Assembly: GCA_964487255.1 (NCBI GenBank)
Contig: CAZAQV010000031.1
Location: 1-64,000, forward strand
Source: CAZAQV01 sp964487255
GTDB lineage: Bacteria; Myxococcota_A; Polyangia; Polyangiales; CAZAQV01
DNA length: 64,000 nt
Reading direction: 5' to 3'
The notes under the pieces are model-generated. The model saw nothing but the letters and a program-made list of their open reading frames with translations. It did no database searches and was not told where the DNA came from. Below, piece by piece: positions 42,307-50,853 of this stretch. How positions within the stretch are numbered: position 1 is the stretch's first letter; each line of letters starts with the position of its first letter. The translations under genes and the position numbers were made by a program.

Positions 42307-43680
42307 ATGACCAAACAACAACTACGCGGAGTTCATCGCACGTGGGGCCTCTCGGAGCGCTGGCGGGTGGCCCAGCGGCAGACGGGCCTGAGTCGAAGGC
42401 GGTTTTTGCAGGGTACAGGCGCTGCAATCGCCTCGCCCTTGGTGTTTGGGCTGGCCGAGCGTGCCAACGCCCAGGACGCGCCCAAGCGTTTCATCTTCGT
42501 CTACACGCCCGATTGCACCTTGCGCACCGAGTGGGAGCCTGGCGGCACCGACAGTGCGCCCATCCTGCGTTCGATCCTCGAACCGCTCGCACCTTTTGGC
42601 AGCCGCATCGTGACGATGGAGGGCATGAAAAACGCGGCTGCGGATGGCAGCGGGCATACCGAGGGCACCCCCACGTTACTGACCGGTTATTATTTCAATA
42701 GCGGTCCCTTCAAAAATGGCGTGGGTTGGCCCAAAGGCGAGTCTTTCGACCACTACCTCGGCAAAAAAATCTCTCCCGCGGGCGGTGTTCCGTGCGCGGT
42801 GCTCGGCGTCAACACCGAGTACGACCACGACATCATCTATCGGCGCATTAGTTACGTGGCCGAGAATCAATATGCCGATCCGATCGTCGACCCCGTCGAT
42901 TCGATGCGTGCGCTGCTGGGCACGAGCCCGACCGCCGAGCCGGCTCCAGATTCCAGTGACGATACGATTCGCGCGGCGATCCTTGGCGCGGTTTCTGAGG
43001 ACTTACAGGCGGTTCAGAACCGTTACGGTCAGCGCGCCAAAGACTATGTCGATCGCCACCTCGAAGGGATTAGTGCGTTGCAACAAAAGCTTGCGCAGCA
43101 GGCGCCACCGATTTCCTGCGAGTCGTCACTTGGCAACTGGGGCACCCTCGCCACGGGCGGTCGGGTCAATGAAGTCGAGCATCAGGTCGTCGGGCGCGCG
43201 CAAGTCGATGTCTTGGTTCAAGCCTTGGCTTGCGATGTGACGCGCTCAGCGAGCCTGCAGTGGGCAAACGCGTCCAAGGGCGTGCGCTTCAGCACGCTGG
43301 GGGATGACCGGCATCACACCATCTCTCACGATAGACCCCAAGACATCAAAGTCGTCGACCGGTTTTATGCCGAGCAGTTTGCCTATCTGCTTTCAAAGAT
43401 GGACGCGGTGGTCGAAGCCAATGGCAAGACCATGCTCGACAACTCGATCGTCCTTTGGGGACGCGAACTGGGGGGCTCGGCCTCCGACCACGGATATAAA
43501 GACATGACCTTCGTGCTTGCCGGCACCGCCAATGGCGCCATCCAGGGCGGTCGCCACCTTCGCTTTGACGAGCAACCCAATAACAACCTTTACTTGTCGG
43601 TGGCGCGTGCCCTGGGCGTGTCGACCGACTCGATCGGTTCGCCGGGCCTGACGACGGGCCCACTGCCGGGGTTGCTATGA
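42307..43680 (+). CDS. DUF1552 protein with twin-arginine signal (second module)
   Basis: A 457-aa exported protein. The N-terminus has QTGLSRRRFLQGTGAAIASPLVFGLAERANAQ, a textbook twin-arginine signal, so it is exported folded. DUF1552 landmarks follow: KRFIFVYTPDCTLRTEWEPGG, VTMEGMKNAAADGSGHTEGTPTLLTG, QVDVLVQALACDVTRSASLQWA, HTISHDRPQDIKVVDRFYAEQFAYLLSKM, SIVLWGRELGGSASDHGYKDMTFVLAG. It is only distantly like the DUF1552 protein at 35468. The stop overlaps the next start as ATGA, so the DUF1592 partner comes second here, the reverse of the first module. Confidence 0.88.
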   Translation: MTKQQLRGVHRTWGLSERWRVAQRQTGLSRRRFLQGTGAAIASPLVFGLAERANAQDAPKRFIFVYTPDCTLRTEWEPGGTDSAPILRSILEPLAPFGSRIVTMEGMKNAAADGSGHTEGTPTLLTGYYFNSGPFKNGVGWPKGESFDHYLGKKISPAGGVPCAVLGVNTEYDHDIIYRRISYVAENQYADPIVDPVDSMRALLGTSPTAEPAPDSSDDTIRAAILGAVSEDLQAVQNRYGQRAKDYVDRHLEGISALQQKLAQQAPPISCESSLGNWGTLATGGRVNEVEHQVVGRAQVDVLVQALACDVTRSASLQWANASKGVRFSTLGDDRHHTISHDRPQDIKVVDRFYAEQFAYLLSKMDAVVEANGKTMLDNSIVLWGRELGGSASDHGYKDMTFVLAGTANGAIQGGRHLRFDEQPNNNLYLSVARALGVSTDSIGSPGLTTGPLPGLL

Positions 43681-45347
43681 AATTCACTCCGAAATGGGTT
43701 CTTGTGGCCGCGCTCGGTCCCATCGTCGCGATGGGTTGCGTGGGCGATCTTACCGAAGACGCATCCTCGGATGGGTCCGGCAGACCCGGTGTTTCAACCG
43801 ATCCCAACGACCCCAACTACGACCCCAACTACTATCCAAACCCAGACGACCCTTCGATGCCGCTCACCTGCACCGAGCAGGCGCAGCTGACCTTTCAGCA
43901 GTCCGGCTTTCGACGTCTGAGCAGTCTCGAGTATGGCGCTGCGGTTAAAGAGGCGCTTGGGGTGAACGTGGAGGTGACGCTGCCCGCCGATGCGTCGGTC
44001 GGCGCGTTCATTGCGGGGCCCGACATTGCCGTCACCGAGCAAGACACACAACGTTACCTCGACGCGGCGCTGCGTGTGGCGGGCGCGTACGCAAGTCAGC
44101 TGAGCGATAGCGAACTTTGCAGTGATGCGGCTTGCATTGAGCAGAAGGTTGAGCAAATCGGCCTCGTTTTGTTTCGTCGCCCGCTCGATGAGCAGGAGCG
44201 TGCGCGTTATCGCTCCCTCTACGATTTGGGACCCGACCCGCGCGAGTCGGTTCGCATTTTTGTGGCGGCGATGCTGCAGTCCCCGCACTTTCTGTATCGA
44301 CTCGACCGCGTGGGCACCGCGTCGCCCTCGCACGACGTGGTCACGCGTTTGAGTTTCGCGTTTCGGGCGGGTCCGCCCAACCAGTCGCTCTTGGAGCAAG
44401 CTTCGAGCACGGACTTCACCCAGCGAGCGAACCTTGAGCCTTTGATCGACGGCTGGATTGATCAGGCCCAGTCGGGCACGGGACCCTTGCGCGAGGTCAC
44501 GCGGCAGTTTGTCTATCGTTGGCTTCGTCTCAATGCCGACGAGGCGCGGGTGCGCGTGACGCCCGATGGCGGAAGTCTTGGCGATGGGGTTGACGCGCTG
44601 ACGCGATCCTTCGATGCGTTCATCGACAACGCCTTCTGGAATCAGGGAGCATTCGGCGCCCTGCTGACGGACCGCAAGGCGTTTGTCTCCGAACAGACGG
44701 CGCAGATCTATGGCGTGCCTCATTCGGGCGGCAGTGCGCTCGAATCGGTCGAGCTTCCGGCGGACGAACGCTCGGGTCTGCTTACGCGTCTTTTTACGAT
44801 CGCGTCCCACTCGCACGTCGATCAGTCTGCGCCGATCTTGCGTGGCGCGACGGTGCTCGAGAACGTCATCTGTGCGCAGCTTGGCGATCCGCCGGACAAC
44901 TTCGATCCACCCGAAAAGGCGACCGAGAGCGGAACGACGACGCGTGAGCAAGCCGACGCGGCGACCAGTTCGGGCGCATGTCAGAGCTGTCATCAGACGA
45001 TCAACCCGATCGGTTTTGCGTTCGAGCACTACGACCAGTTGGGGGCGTACCGAACGCTGGAAAACGAGACGCCCATCGATGCCTCCGGGAACGTCACCCT
45101 CGGCGGCGAGACGTTCGCCTTCGACGATGCGGTGGCGCTCAGTGAGCAACTGGCCTCCTCGCGCAAGGTACAAGACTGTTTTGCGCGACAATGGCTACGC
45201 TTTGTCTCCGGTGCCAACTTGCCACAATGCAGTGAGACGCCCTTGACGGCTTCGTTTGTGGACTCGGGCGGTGATTTGGCGCAGCTACTCCGTGAGCTGG
45301 CGATCGAATACGCGACGATGAGCGAGGAGAGCCTGGCCAGTCCGTAA
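43677..45347 (+). CDS. DUF1592-type lipoprotein with CxxCH motif (second module)
   Basis: A 556-aa protein with lipobox AMGC and an Asp/Pro/Asn/Tyr linker (DPNDPNYDPNYYPNPDDP). The family modules follow: FRRLSSLEYGAAVKEALGV, LFRRPLDEQERARYRSLYDLG, FVAAMLQSPHFLYRLDRVG, TRQFVYRWLRLNADEARV, SGLLTRLFTIASHSHVDQSAPILRGATVLENVICAQLGDPP. The C-terminal part has GACQSCHQTINPIGFAFEHYDQLGAYR, with a heme-type CxxCH. It is anchored in a membrane as a lipoprotein and probably works with the coupled DUF1552 protein. The reaction is not known for the family. Confidence 0.88.
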   Translation: MKFTPKWVLVAALGPIVAMGCVGDLTEDASSDGSGRPGVSTDPNDPNYDPNYYPNPDDPSMPLTCTEQAQLTFQQSGFRRLSSLEYGAAVKEALGVNVEVTLPADASVGAFIAGPDIAVTEQDTQRYLDAALRVAGAYASQLSDSELCSDAACIEQKVEQIGLVLFRRPLDEQERARYRSLYDLGPDPRESVRIFVAAMLQSPHFLYRLDRVGTASPSHDVVTRLSFAFRAGPPNQSLLEQASSTDFTQRANLEPLIDGWIDQAQSGTGPLREVTRQFVYRWLRLNADEARVRVTPDGGSLGDGVDALTRSFDAFIDNAFWNQGAFGALLTDRKAFVSEQTAQIYGVPHSGGSALESVELPADERSGLLTRLFTIASHSHVDQSAPILRGATVLENVICAQLGDPPDNFDPPEKATESGTTTREQADAATSSGACQSCHQTINPIGFAFEHYDQLGAYRTLENETPIDASGNVTLGGETFAFDDAVALSEQLASSRKVQDCFARQWLRFVSGANLPQCSETPLTASFVDSGGDLAQLLRELAIEYATMSEESLASP

Positions 45348-45466
45348 GCTCGCGGGTCGTCGGCCCAGCAAGAGATTTGAGCGCCTGGGGCGTGCTGAGC
45401 GCACCGAGTCAAGTGCCTGGAATGACGTGTGATTATTTGATCGACATGGCTTGGGTCACTTGTTTG

Positions 45467-45494
45467 TTGACACATTCAGCCAGGGATCTATAAC
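45467..45494 (+). promoter_or_regulatory. Housekeeping promoter of the initiator tRNA gene
   Basis: TTGACA (45467-45472), 16-nt spacer, TATAAC (45489-45494). Transcription would start near 45501, a short distance before the tRNA 5' end at 45517. Confidence 0.75.
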
Positions 45495-45516
45495 CCCCGT
45501 CCGACAAATACTATGA

Positions 45517-45571
<55 letters not shown>

Positions 45572-45593
<22 letters not shown>

Positions 45594-47245
45594 CCTGTAG
45601 TGAAACTCGCCGCTTGGAATGCTCCTAGCGGCGTTTTTCGTTTCTGGGCGGTTCGTCTCTCGGAGTCGGCCAGCTTGGCGATGAGAACCAAGGGCAGGAA
45701 GTTCCCGCGAGCGATGTAGCCGCCATCCGGTTGGGGGAGGAGCTGGATCTGTTCGTCCTCAAAGAACGTCCGCAGTGCCTGCCTGCCAGCCAGCACGTTG
45801 CGCCTCAGCATGCGGTCCAGGTCCTTCGCTCGCTCAAGGGTTTCATCGAATGAGTGCAGCTTAGGCGGCTGGACGGGCAGGGAGACCGCTTGAGCCGCGC
45901 TCTTGGCTTGGCGTAGCTCTTCTTCAAGCTTCGAGATGGCTTTGATCACCGATTGCGGCGCTTCACCGTTGGCAGCTAGCTCGATCAGGTTCGCGATCTT
46001 TCCCTCGATCTCTGCAACCCGCTTGGCATGGTGGCGCTGCTCAGCATCAGGACGGGTAGGGCTGGCTTTCTGCGATGCCTCGTATTGCTTCCGCATGTAA
46101 GCGATGCCTCGCTTGCCGAAAAGCCTGGAGCGCATCGCGTCCAAGATGCTGCGCCGCACGTGGTCCTCGCGAACCGTTTTGCGGTTTGCGCACGTCTTGC
46201 GGAGCTTTGCATCCGCGCACTGGTAGTAGCGCGGCCCGGTGCTCGAACAGATTGACATGCGTTCACCGCACACTCCGCAGCGAAGGATCCCCGAAAACAG
46301 GAAGTTGCTGCGCTTGCGGTTGTGTGAGCTTTGTTTGCCGGCGTAGCGCGCGGCGATACCTTCACGGCGCGCCTTCACGGCTTCCCAGAGTTCATCGTCG
46401 ATGATGCGAAGGTGCGGCTGATGAAACGTTCGTACTTCTGAATCTGGCCGATCTTTATAGCGTCGCACATTGGTGCCAGGAACCTTGCGCCACTTTTTCG
46501 CGCCGAACTTCCACAAGCCTATGTATTTTTCGTTCATCAGAAAGCCGCGAATCGTGCTCGGAGTCCAGCCGCGCTTGGTGCTGCGCGGACTCGCGATGCC
46601 TTCCTCGTTCAACATTCCCGCAATCGCTGGCCTGGTTTGTCCCTGCGCATAAAGCGTGAAAACACGCTGCACGATGGGCGCTTCGGTTTCGTCGATGTGG
46701 AGGCGATACCCCAGAACGTTGCCGCTCGGACCGATGTCCGGCTCGGTTCGATAGCCGAACGTCTTGCCGCCCGTGTGGTAGCCGTTCTCCGCGCGCCCTT
46801 CCATGCCTCGCAGTGTGCGATAGCGAAGCTTGGTGAGTGCGTCTTCCGCGATGATGCCGTCGAGACTAATCGCCATCGCGTCGTTTGTATTGTCAGTTCT
46901 GCGACCTGTGACAGCCAGTGCGAGCGGTATTTCGTAGTACCGGAGGTCACGAATGAACGTTGCGATGTCGGCTTGCTCGCGTGACACGCGGCTGAGGTCC
47001 TCCGCGATGATGAAGTCGATCTTCTTCCCCTTTGTGTCCTCTCGTAGCCGCATGATGCCAGGGCGATCCATCCCCGCCGCGCTAATGCCGCGGTCCTCGT
47101 ACACCTCGACACTCTTCGGCTCGCCTCCAAGCTGCTCGATGTACTTCCGGCACACGCGCACCTGATCGGCCACCGATGTTTCGTTTTGCTTGTCTGTCGA
47201 GTAGCGCGCGTAGATTGCGATGCGCTTGCCTTCCATCTCGCTCAT
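45572..47245 (-). CDS. Large serine recombinase (integrase)
   Basis: A 557-aa site-specific recombinase. The resolvase domain has IYARYSTDKQNETSVADQV with the nucleophilic Ser at residue 16, and EDLSRVSREQADIATFIRDLR. The recombinase domain (GKTFGYRTEPD to RGFLMNEKYIGLWKFGAKKW) is followed by a zinc ribbon (CGVCGERMSICSSTGPRYYQC...CANRKT) and a coiled-coil C-terminus. The start has AAGGAG before ATG and overlaps the previous ORF as ATGA. The gene runs out into the tRNA: its last residues (GGCGGRI) are encoded by the attachment core and host tRNA, so excision changes the C-terminus. It should catalyse integration into tRNA-Met. Confidence 0.95.
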
Positions 47246-47490
47246 GGGTTCTCCTTTAAGTCCTCGATCGCCTGTTTCAGAAGGAAGTCCAAGAACGACT
47301 TCACATTGTTCGGTAACGTCGATCCCTGCGCCACTATTTCATCGTCTCCGCTTTCCGTCCGTTCACAAGACGCACGTGTGGCATACAAGGCACCTTCACC
47401 TTGCCCATCGCGCGTATGCGGCTCGGACGATGCGGAGTGGGTGGGCCCTGCCTCTTCCCGGTCGCATCGTTTACCCGAGCCTATTTCCAC
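47242..47490 (-). CDS. Small coupled ORF between rep-like and recombinase genes
   Basis: An 82-aa hypothetical protein. GTG at 47490 overlaps the Rep stop (GTGGAAATAG) and has AAGGAGG 10 nt before it. The frame stays open to 47556 as an alternative. The product is hydrophilic and ends in LPNNVKSFLDFLLKQAIEDLKENP, a plausible amphipathic helix. Its stop overlaps the recombinase ATG, so the main role may be translational coupling. Not recognised. Confidence 0.5.
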   Translation of the reverse strand: MEIGSGKRCDREEAGPTHSASSEPHTRDGQGEGALYATRASCERTESGDDEIVAQGSTLPNNVKSFLDFLLKQAIEDLKENP

Positions 47491-48008
47491 GGTCCTGGTG
47501 CCTCCTTGCAGCCCTGGCCGTTCTTGAGTCGCTTGCACGGCAAGAACCGAGGACAAGCCACGTTACAGTCCCAATAGTCGTGGCGAAGCACGTAGCGAAT
47601 GCCGAAGTTTTCGGGATCGAAGGCTTGCACGTCCATGCGACCGGCTATGAATCCGCACTTTCGCCATACACTTCGAGCGTTGCGGAGGATGGACTCCGTG
47701 TTCTCAGGACTTGCTTGGAGCAATAGATGCACGTGCGGGACACCGCGCCATTGCGGTCCCATGGCGAGCACGAAGGGCACGTGAGCGCCCGTTCCCTCGG
47801 CGATTGCTCTCAGAAATGTGCGTGTCATTTCAAGCGCTTTTCGATCGCTGACCTCGTCCACCTTGAAGGTGAGCGTGAGAAAAACGGACCAAATGCCGAA
47901 CTTCCGCACCAGCTTTTCGGCGGCCTCGATGAGCCGCTTTTGGCCCAGCGGGCTGCGTGCCCACTTCGGGCTTCGGTGCTTCATACGCGCCTCATTGCCG
48001 CGCGTCAT
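47481..48008 (-). CDS. HUH-type replication initiator/relaxase-like protein
   Basis: A 175-aa protein with the signature motifs of rolling-circle initiators: motif 1 SVFLTLTF, motif 2 GVPHVHLLLQ (His-x-His metal site) and a possible motif 3 IRYVLRHDYWD with Tyr as nicking residue. Cys residues near the end (DCNVACPRFLPCKRLKNGQGC) may bind zinc. It should nick single-stranded DNA at an origin and support replication of the excised circle. Starts with ATG overlapping the excisionase stop as ATGA. Shorter than most plasmid Reps, so only the nuclease core is present. Confidence 0.78.
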   Translation of the reverse strand: MTRGNEARMKHRSPKWARSPLGQKRLIEAAEKLVRKFGIWSVFLTLTFKVDEVSDRKALEMTRTFLRAIAEGTGAHVPFVLAMGPQWRGVPHVHLLLQASPENTESILRNARSVWRKCGFIAGRMDVQAFDPENFGIRYVLRHDYWDCNVACPRFLPCKRLKNGQGCKEAPGPWK

Positions 48009-48208
48009 GCCGCGCCTCCTGCTCGTCCTGAGCCCACAAAAGGCTCCAGTGCGGCGCGGGGAATGCGGAACTGTCCGCCCACCCGCACAGAGCGAATGTC
48101 GCCCCGCGCGACCATTCGATAGACGGATCGGGTGCTTATTCTCAGGATTTTTGCGACTTCACGCGTTGTGAGAAGGCTTTGCCTCCATATGTTTTCATTT
48201 GATGCCAC
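48005..48208 (-). CDS. Excisionase-like helix-turn-helix protein
   Basis: A 67-aa DNA-binding protein with a winged-helix HTH_17/excisionase pattern: LTTREVAKILRISTRSVYRMVARGDIRSVRVGGQFRIPRAALEPFVG. These control recombination direction in serine- or tyrosine-integrase elements, or act as transcription factors. First gene of the four-gene unit with rep, the small ORF and the recombinase. A large inverted repeat lies directly upstream. Confidence 0.88.
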   Translation of the reverse strand: MASNENIWRQSLLTTREVAKILRISTRSVYRMVARGDIRSVRVGGQFRIPRAALEPFVGSGRAGGAA

Positions 48209-48281
48209 TGGTCACTAACCTGCCGCGCTTCGCGGCTGCGATTCCCGACAGAATGTCGGTACTTTTTTCGGTTAGTGGCCA
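48209..48281. repeat. Nested inverted repeats upstream of the xis-rep operon, possible origin or operator
   Basis: The outer arms TGGTCACTAACC (48209-48220) and GGTTAGTGGCCA (48270-48281) match at 11 of 12 positions. Inside are CCGCG-CTT-CGCGG and CCGACA-GAA-TGTCGG, the second followed by TACTTTTTTC as in a plus-strand terminator. This looks like a rolling-circle nick site, or an attenuated control region for the operon. Confidence 0.5.
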
Positions 48282-48421
48282 TTAGCGGCGACCACTGAAA
48301 AACTGGGAAAGACGATTCTCCGACCGGGTGCGTTCGCGGTGTCAGGTACTGTTCCGTCTCAGTTCACGTTGAAGATGAGTGACACGAGTGTTCAGGTCAA
48401 GAACTTTTTGTCTTCGGTTGA

Positions 48422-48853
48422 TCAATGCGGCAACGCTGCCAGGTCGGCTGCGGCCTTCGCAAGCATCGCCGATAGTTCGTCGTTGCTCAGGTTGCGGAAC
48501 TCGTTTGTCTCTGCGGCATGCTCATCGCGTGCGCGCACCTTGGAAAATCCTGCGCGATCGAGCACGGCTTCAGCAGCGCGTATGCGCGCTGTGTATGTTG
48601 CATCGTCGCTGGCGAGCACATCTTCGAGCGCATCGAGTGCAAGCCCGACAAGATCCCGTAACCGACCTTCGTGCGCCGCTACACCGTGTTGCAGCACGTC
48701 TTGCACCTCACCCGATTTCGCGAGCTTCGACACCCACTCACGCGAAACGCCTATTTTTGAGGCGATTTCTTTGTGCGAGTGACCTTCCAGTAACATCTCC
48801 GCAACGCGCCGCTTTCGCCACTTCGCCCGCGCTGTGAAGTTCTGTGAAGTCAC
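48422..48853 (-). CDS. Helix-turn-helix protein, terminase-small-subunit-like
   Basis: A 143-aa protein. The N-terminal 45 residues are a resolvase/terminase-type HTH (RVAEMLLEGHSHKEIASKIGVSREWVSKLAKSG). The middle helices 'DALEDVLASDDATYTARIRAAEAVLDRAGFSK' resemble the C-terminal part of many phage small-terminase or regulatory proteins. It is separated from the recombinase operon by 213 nt and divergent from the AAA gene, so it may regulate either. A packaging role is only suggested by similarity. Confidence 0.65.
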   Translation of the reverse strand: MTSQNFTARAKWRKRRVAEMLLEGHSHKEIASKIGVSREWVSKLAKSGEVQDVLQHGVAAHEGRLRDLVGLALDALEDVLASDDATYTARIRAAEAVLDRAGFSKVRARDEHAAETNEFRNLSNDELSAMLAKAAADLAALPH

Positions 48854-48925
48854 GAAACGATGTTAGCATTTTGCCCCAGCAACGCACATATGCGGTTGTA
48901 AGGCAGTCAGCACGGAGACAGCGAG

Positions 48926-50191
48926 ATGGACGAACTGATAATAGATAATGTTAGGTGCTTTTATGGGAACCAACGTATACCGCTTGCGCCGCTCACCATT
49001 CTTGTTGGTGAAAACAGCTCTGGAAAGAGTACGATACTCGCCTGTGCGCGCGCGGCGACTTCGCTGTATACGCCAGATAGTGTGGGGCTCAATACTCCAC
49101 CGTTTTCCTTCGGAAGTTTCTCCAGCGTCGTTTCGACGCCTGCTCGAAAGAAGAAGCCGGAGACGTTCTCCATTGGTTTCAAGACGCAGCTTCTTTGGGA
49201 GTCAGAAGTAGCCGAACTAGTCGTTGACTACGCGAGAGACGAATCGGACACAGTGTGTAGATCATGGACTCTTACAAGTTCCGAAGTCGATGTGCGGCTT
49301 GATTTTAAGAAGAACACGCACGTTGAGATTGATGCACGTGTGCTTGAAGACCGCCACCGCGGCACCGCCAGGGTTCGCTTTCAATACTCGAATTTCATGC
49401 CTCTGTACCTAAAGGTGCTGTGGAAAGCAGCGAAGCTGGAGGCAACAGCGTTTGAGAAAGTGGATGAGGTTCTGGCAAAGATCTCCAGGTCGGTTCCGGA
49501 TGCGAGAGCGTTTGCGCCTGTTCGAACTCGCCCCAAGCGTACATACGAAGTGATGTCCGCAAAGATTGAGCCTGATGGTGGCCATGTCCCCGGTGTGCTC
49601 GCTCGTACGCTGCGGCTAGGAGCAAAGGGAGAGAAGAGATTCAAGCAACTTTCGGCGGCCCTCCGTGCATTCGGGCGTGGTTCAGGCTTGTTTGAAGAGA
49701 TTAGAGTGGAGCGTTGGGGGAAGTCTCTGGAATCGCCGTTTCGAGTAGAGGCGAAAGTTGGCGGGAAGAACTTCAATCTTATCGATGTTGGTTACGGTGT
49801 CAGTCAGGCGCTTCCGATTTTAGTTGACGCTACGCTTTACCAGCCGACTGGCAAATTGCTGCTCATCCAGCAGCCCGAGGTCCATCTCCACCCCCGGGCT
49901 CAAGCGCAGCTTGGAACCTTTTTCTCTTCAGTGGTGTCCGAGGGAACTGTGAAACTGGTCGTTGAGACGCACAGCGATTACCTCATTGATCGAGTCCTCA
50001 TGGACGTTCGTGACGAGAGCTCCGAACTGAAAGCCGAAGATGTCTTGGTTCTGTTCTGTGAGAGGCAGCAAGCCGAGGTAGCGGTTCATCCAATACGAGT
50101 CAGCCCAGAGGGTACGCTAGTTGATCCACCTGACTCTTACCGGGCCTTCTTCATGGAGGAGGAGCTTCGGTATCTCGGAGTGCGGGGCTGA
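48926..50191 (+). CDS. AAA family ATPase (OLD/DUF3696-like), cargo defence candidate
   Basis: A 421-aa ABC/RecF-type ATPase. Walker A is ILVGENSSGKST (about residues 27-37). The middle has a variable helical region. GYGVSQALPILVDA acts as the signature-like helix, LLLIQQPEVHLHPRAQAQLGTFF is the Walker B/D-loop (QQPE in place of the common EEPE), and VETHSDYLIDRV is the H-loop. Such single ATPases form OLD-type or PARIS-type defence ATPases with a separate effector. The next gene, 4 nt after the stop, encodes a PIN nuclease, a natural effector. No TOPRIM domain is fused, unlike OLD nucleases. Confidence 0.87.
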   Translation: MDELIIDNVRCFYGNQRIPLAPLTILVGENSSGKSTILACARAATSLYTPDSVGLNTPPFSFGSFSSVVSTPARKKKPETFSIGFKTQLLWESEVAELVVDYARDESDTVCRSWTLTSSEVDVRLDFKKNTHVEIDARVLEDRHRGTARVRFQYSNFMPLYLKVLWKAAKLEATAFEKVDEVLAKISRSVPDARAFAPVRTRPKRTYEVMSAKIEPDGGHVPGVLARTLRLGAKGEKRFKQLSAALRAFGRGSGLFEEIRVERWGKSLESPFRVEAKVGGKNFNLIDVGYGVSQALPILVDATLYQPTGKLLLIQQPEVHLHPRAQAQLGTFFSSVVSEGTVKLVVETHSDYLIDRVLMDVRDESSELKAEDVLVLFCERQQAEVAVHPIRVSPEGTLVDPPDSYRAFFMEEELRYLGVRG

Positions 50192-50195
50192 TATC

Positions 50196-50639
50196 GTGTG
50201 TGTGATCATTGACGCCAATATCAGCCACAAGTTTTTTCGGAGTCCCGTAGACCCCGATTTTGTGCCAGTGTGGAAGTGGATTTCTGACAAAGATGGCATG
50301 CTCGTCGTGGACAAAGCGCTCATGGATGAGCTGTGCCACTGCCACGAGATCACGAAAAGGTTGGCGAACCTAAAACGAAACCATCGCCTGATCGAGGTGG
50401 AGGATGCGGCGATTCAGGCAGAGCGAAAGCACCTCGCTAAGAAGAAGCTACACTCGAACGACGCGCACATTATTGCGTTAGCCCGAGCCTCGCGGGCGCG
50501 GGTTCTGTGTTCTGAGGACGCAAACCTCCATAAGGATTTCAAGAATCGCGAACTTGTACCGAAACCTCCTGGTCGGGTCTACCGGAGGGCCAACAAGCAT
50601 GAACACCTACTTAAGCATCATTCCACGTGTCCTCGATGA
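50196..50639 (+). CDS. PIN-domain nuclease, partner of the AAA ATPase
   Basis: A 147-aa protein from GTG at 50196. It starts VCVIIDANISHKFF with the first PIN Asp, followed by MDELCHCHEI (Glu), SNDAHIIALARASRARVLCSEDANLHKDF (two more Asp), the metal-binding set of PIN nucleases. These enzymes cut RNA. The tail is basic (RVYRRANKHEHLLKHH). It lies 4 nt after the ATPase stop, so both are expressed together. The open frame upstream to 50121 overlaps the ATPase and begins at TTG; GTG is better because the PIN fold begins at that point. Could be an abortive-infection effector or a toxin; no antitoxin gene is visible. Confidence 0.83.
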   Translation: MCVIIDANISHKFFRSPVDPDFVPVWKWISDKDGMLVVDKALMDELCHCHEITKRLANLKRNHRLIEVEDAAIQAERKHLAKKKLHSNDAHIIALARASRARVLCSEDANLHKDFKNRELVPKPPGRVYRRANKHEHLLKHHSTCPR

Positions 50640-50707
50640 GGCGGCTTTCACGCGGCAATCTCGACCTCTAGCGGGATAACCACCGATTTCACTAGGTGGT
50701 GAATCGC

Positions 50708-50720
50708 GCCCCCGCAACCA
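50708..50720 (+). repeat. Right attachment site core (attR)
   Basis: Exact copy of the 13-bp tRNA 3' end GCCCCCGCAACCA. A hairpin (ACCACC and GGTGGT, 50679-50700) lies just inside it and the displaced tRNA terminator just outside it. Confidence 0.88.
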
Positions 50721-50725
50721 AGAGA

Positions 50726-50749
50726 GCCCACCGTCTGGTGGGCTTTTTT
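50726..50749 (+). terminator. Rho-independent terminator, probably the original tRNA-Met terminator
   Basis: GCCCACC, loop GTCT, GGTGGGC and TTTTTT form a strong intrinsic terminator. It begins 6 nt after attR, where the sequence downstream of the tRNA would have been before integration, so insertion has separated the tRNA gene from it by about 5.1 kb. Confidence 0.92.
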
Positions 50750-50782
50750 CGTTGCCACGCCGAAGCCTGGGCGAAGGCGGAT

Positions 50783-50820
50783 GTTCAGACGTCTGAACAA
50801 GGTTGTTCCGACGTCTGAAC
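50783..50820. promoter_or_regulatory. Two tandem 16-bp palindromes, operator-like
   Basis: GTTCAGACGTCTGAAC (50783-50798) is a perfect palindrome and GTTCCGACGTCTGAAC (50805-50820) differs by one base. Their centres are 22 bp apart, about two helical turns, which suits two dimers on one DNA face. They lie 34-71 nt before the next ATG. Confidence 0.7.
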
Positions 50821-50853
50821 GCGGCAGGCGAGGCTCTTTGCTAGGCTGCGCAT

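Noticed and set aside
43794..45191. 465-codon minus-strand frame opposite the DUF1592 gene
   Set aside because: Arg/Val-rich with no motifs; a shadow of the well-supported plus-strand gene in GC-rich DNA.
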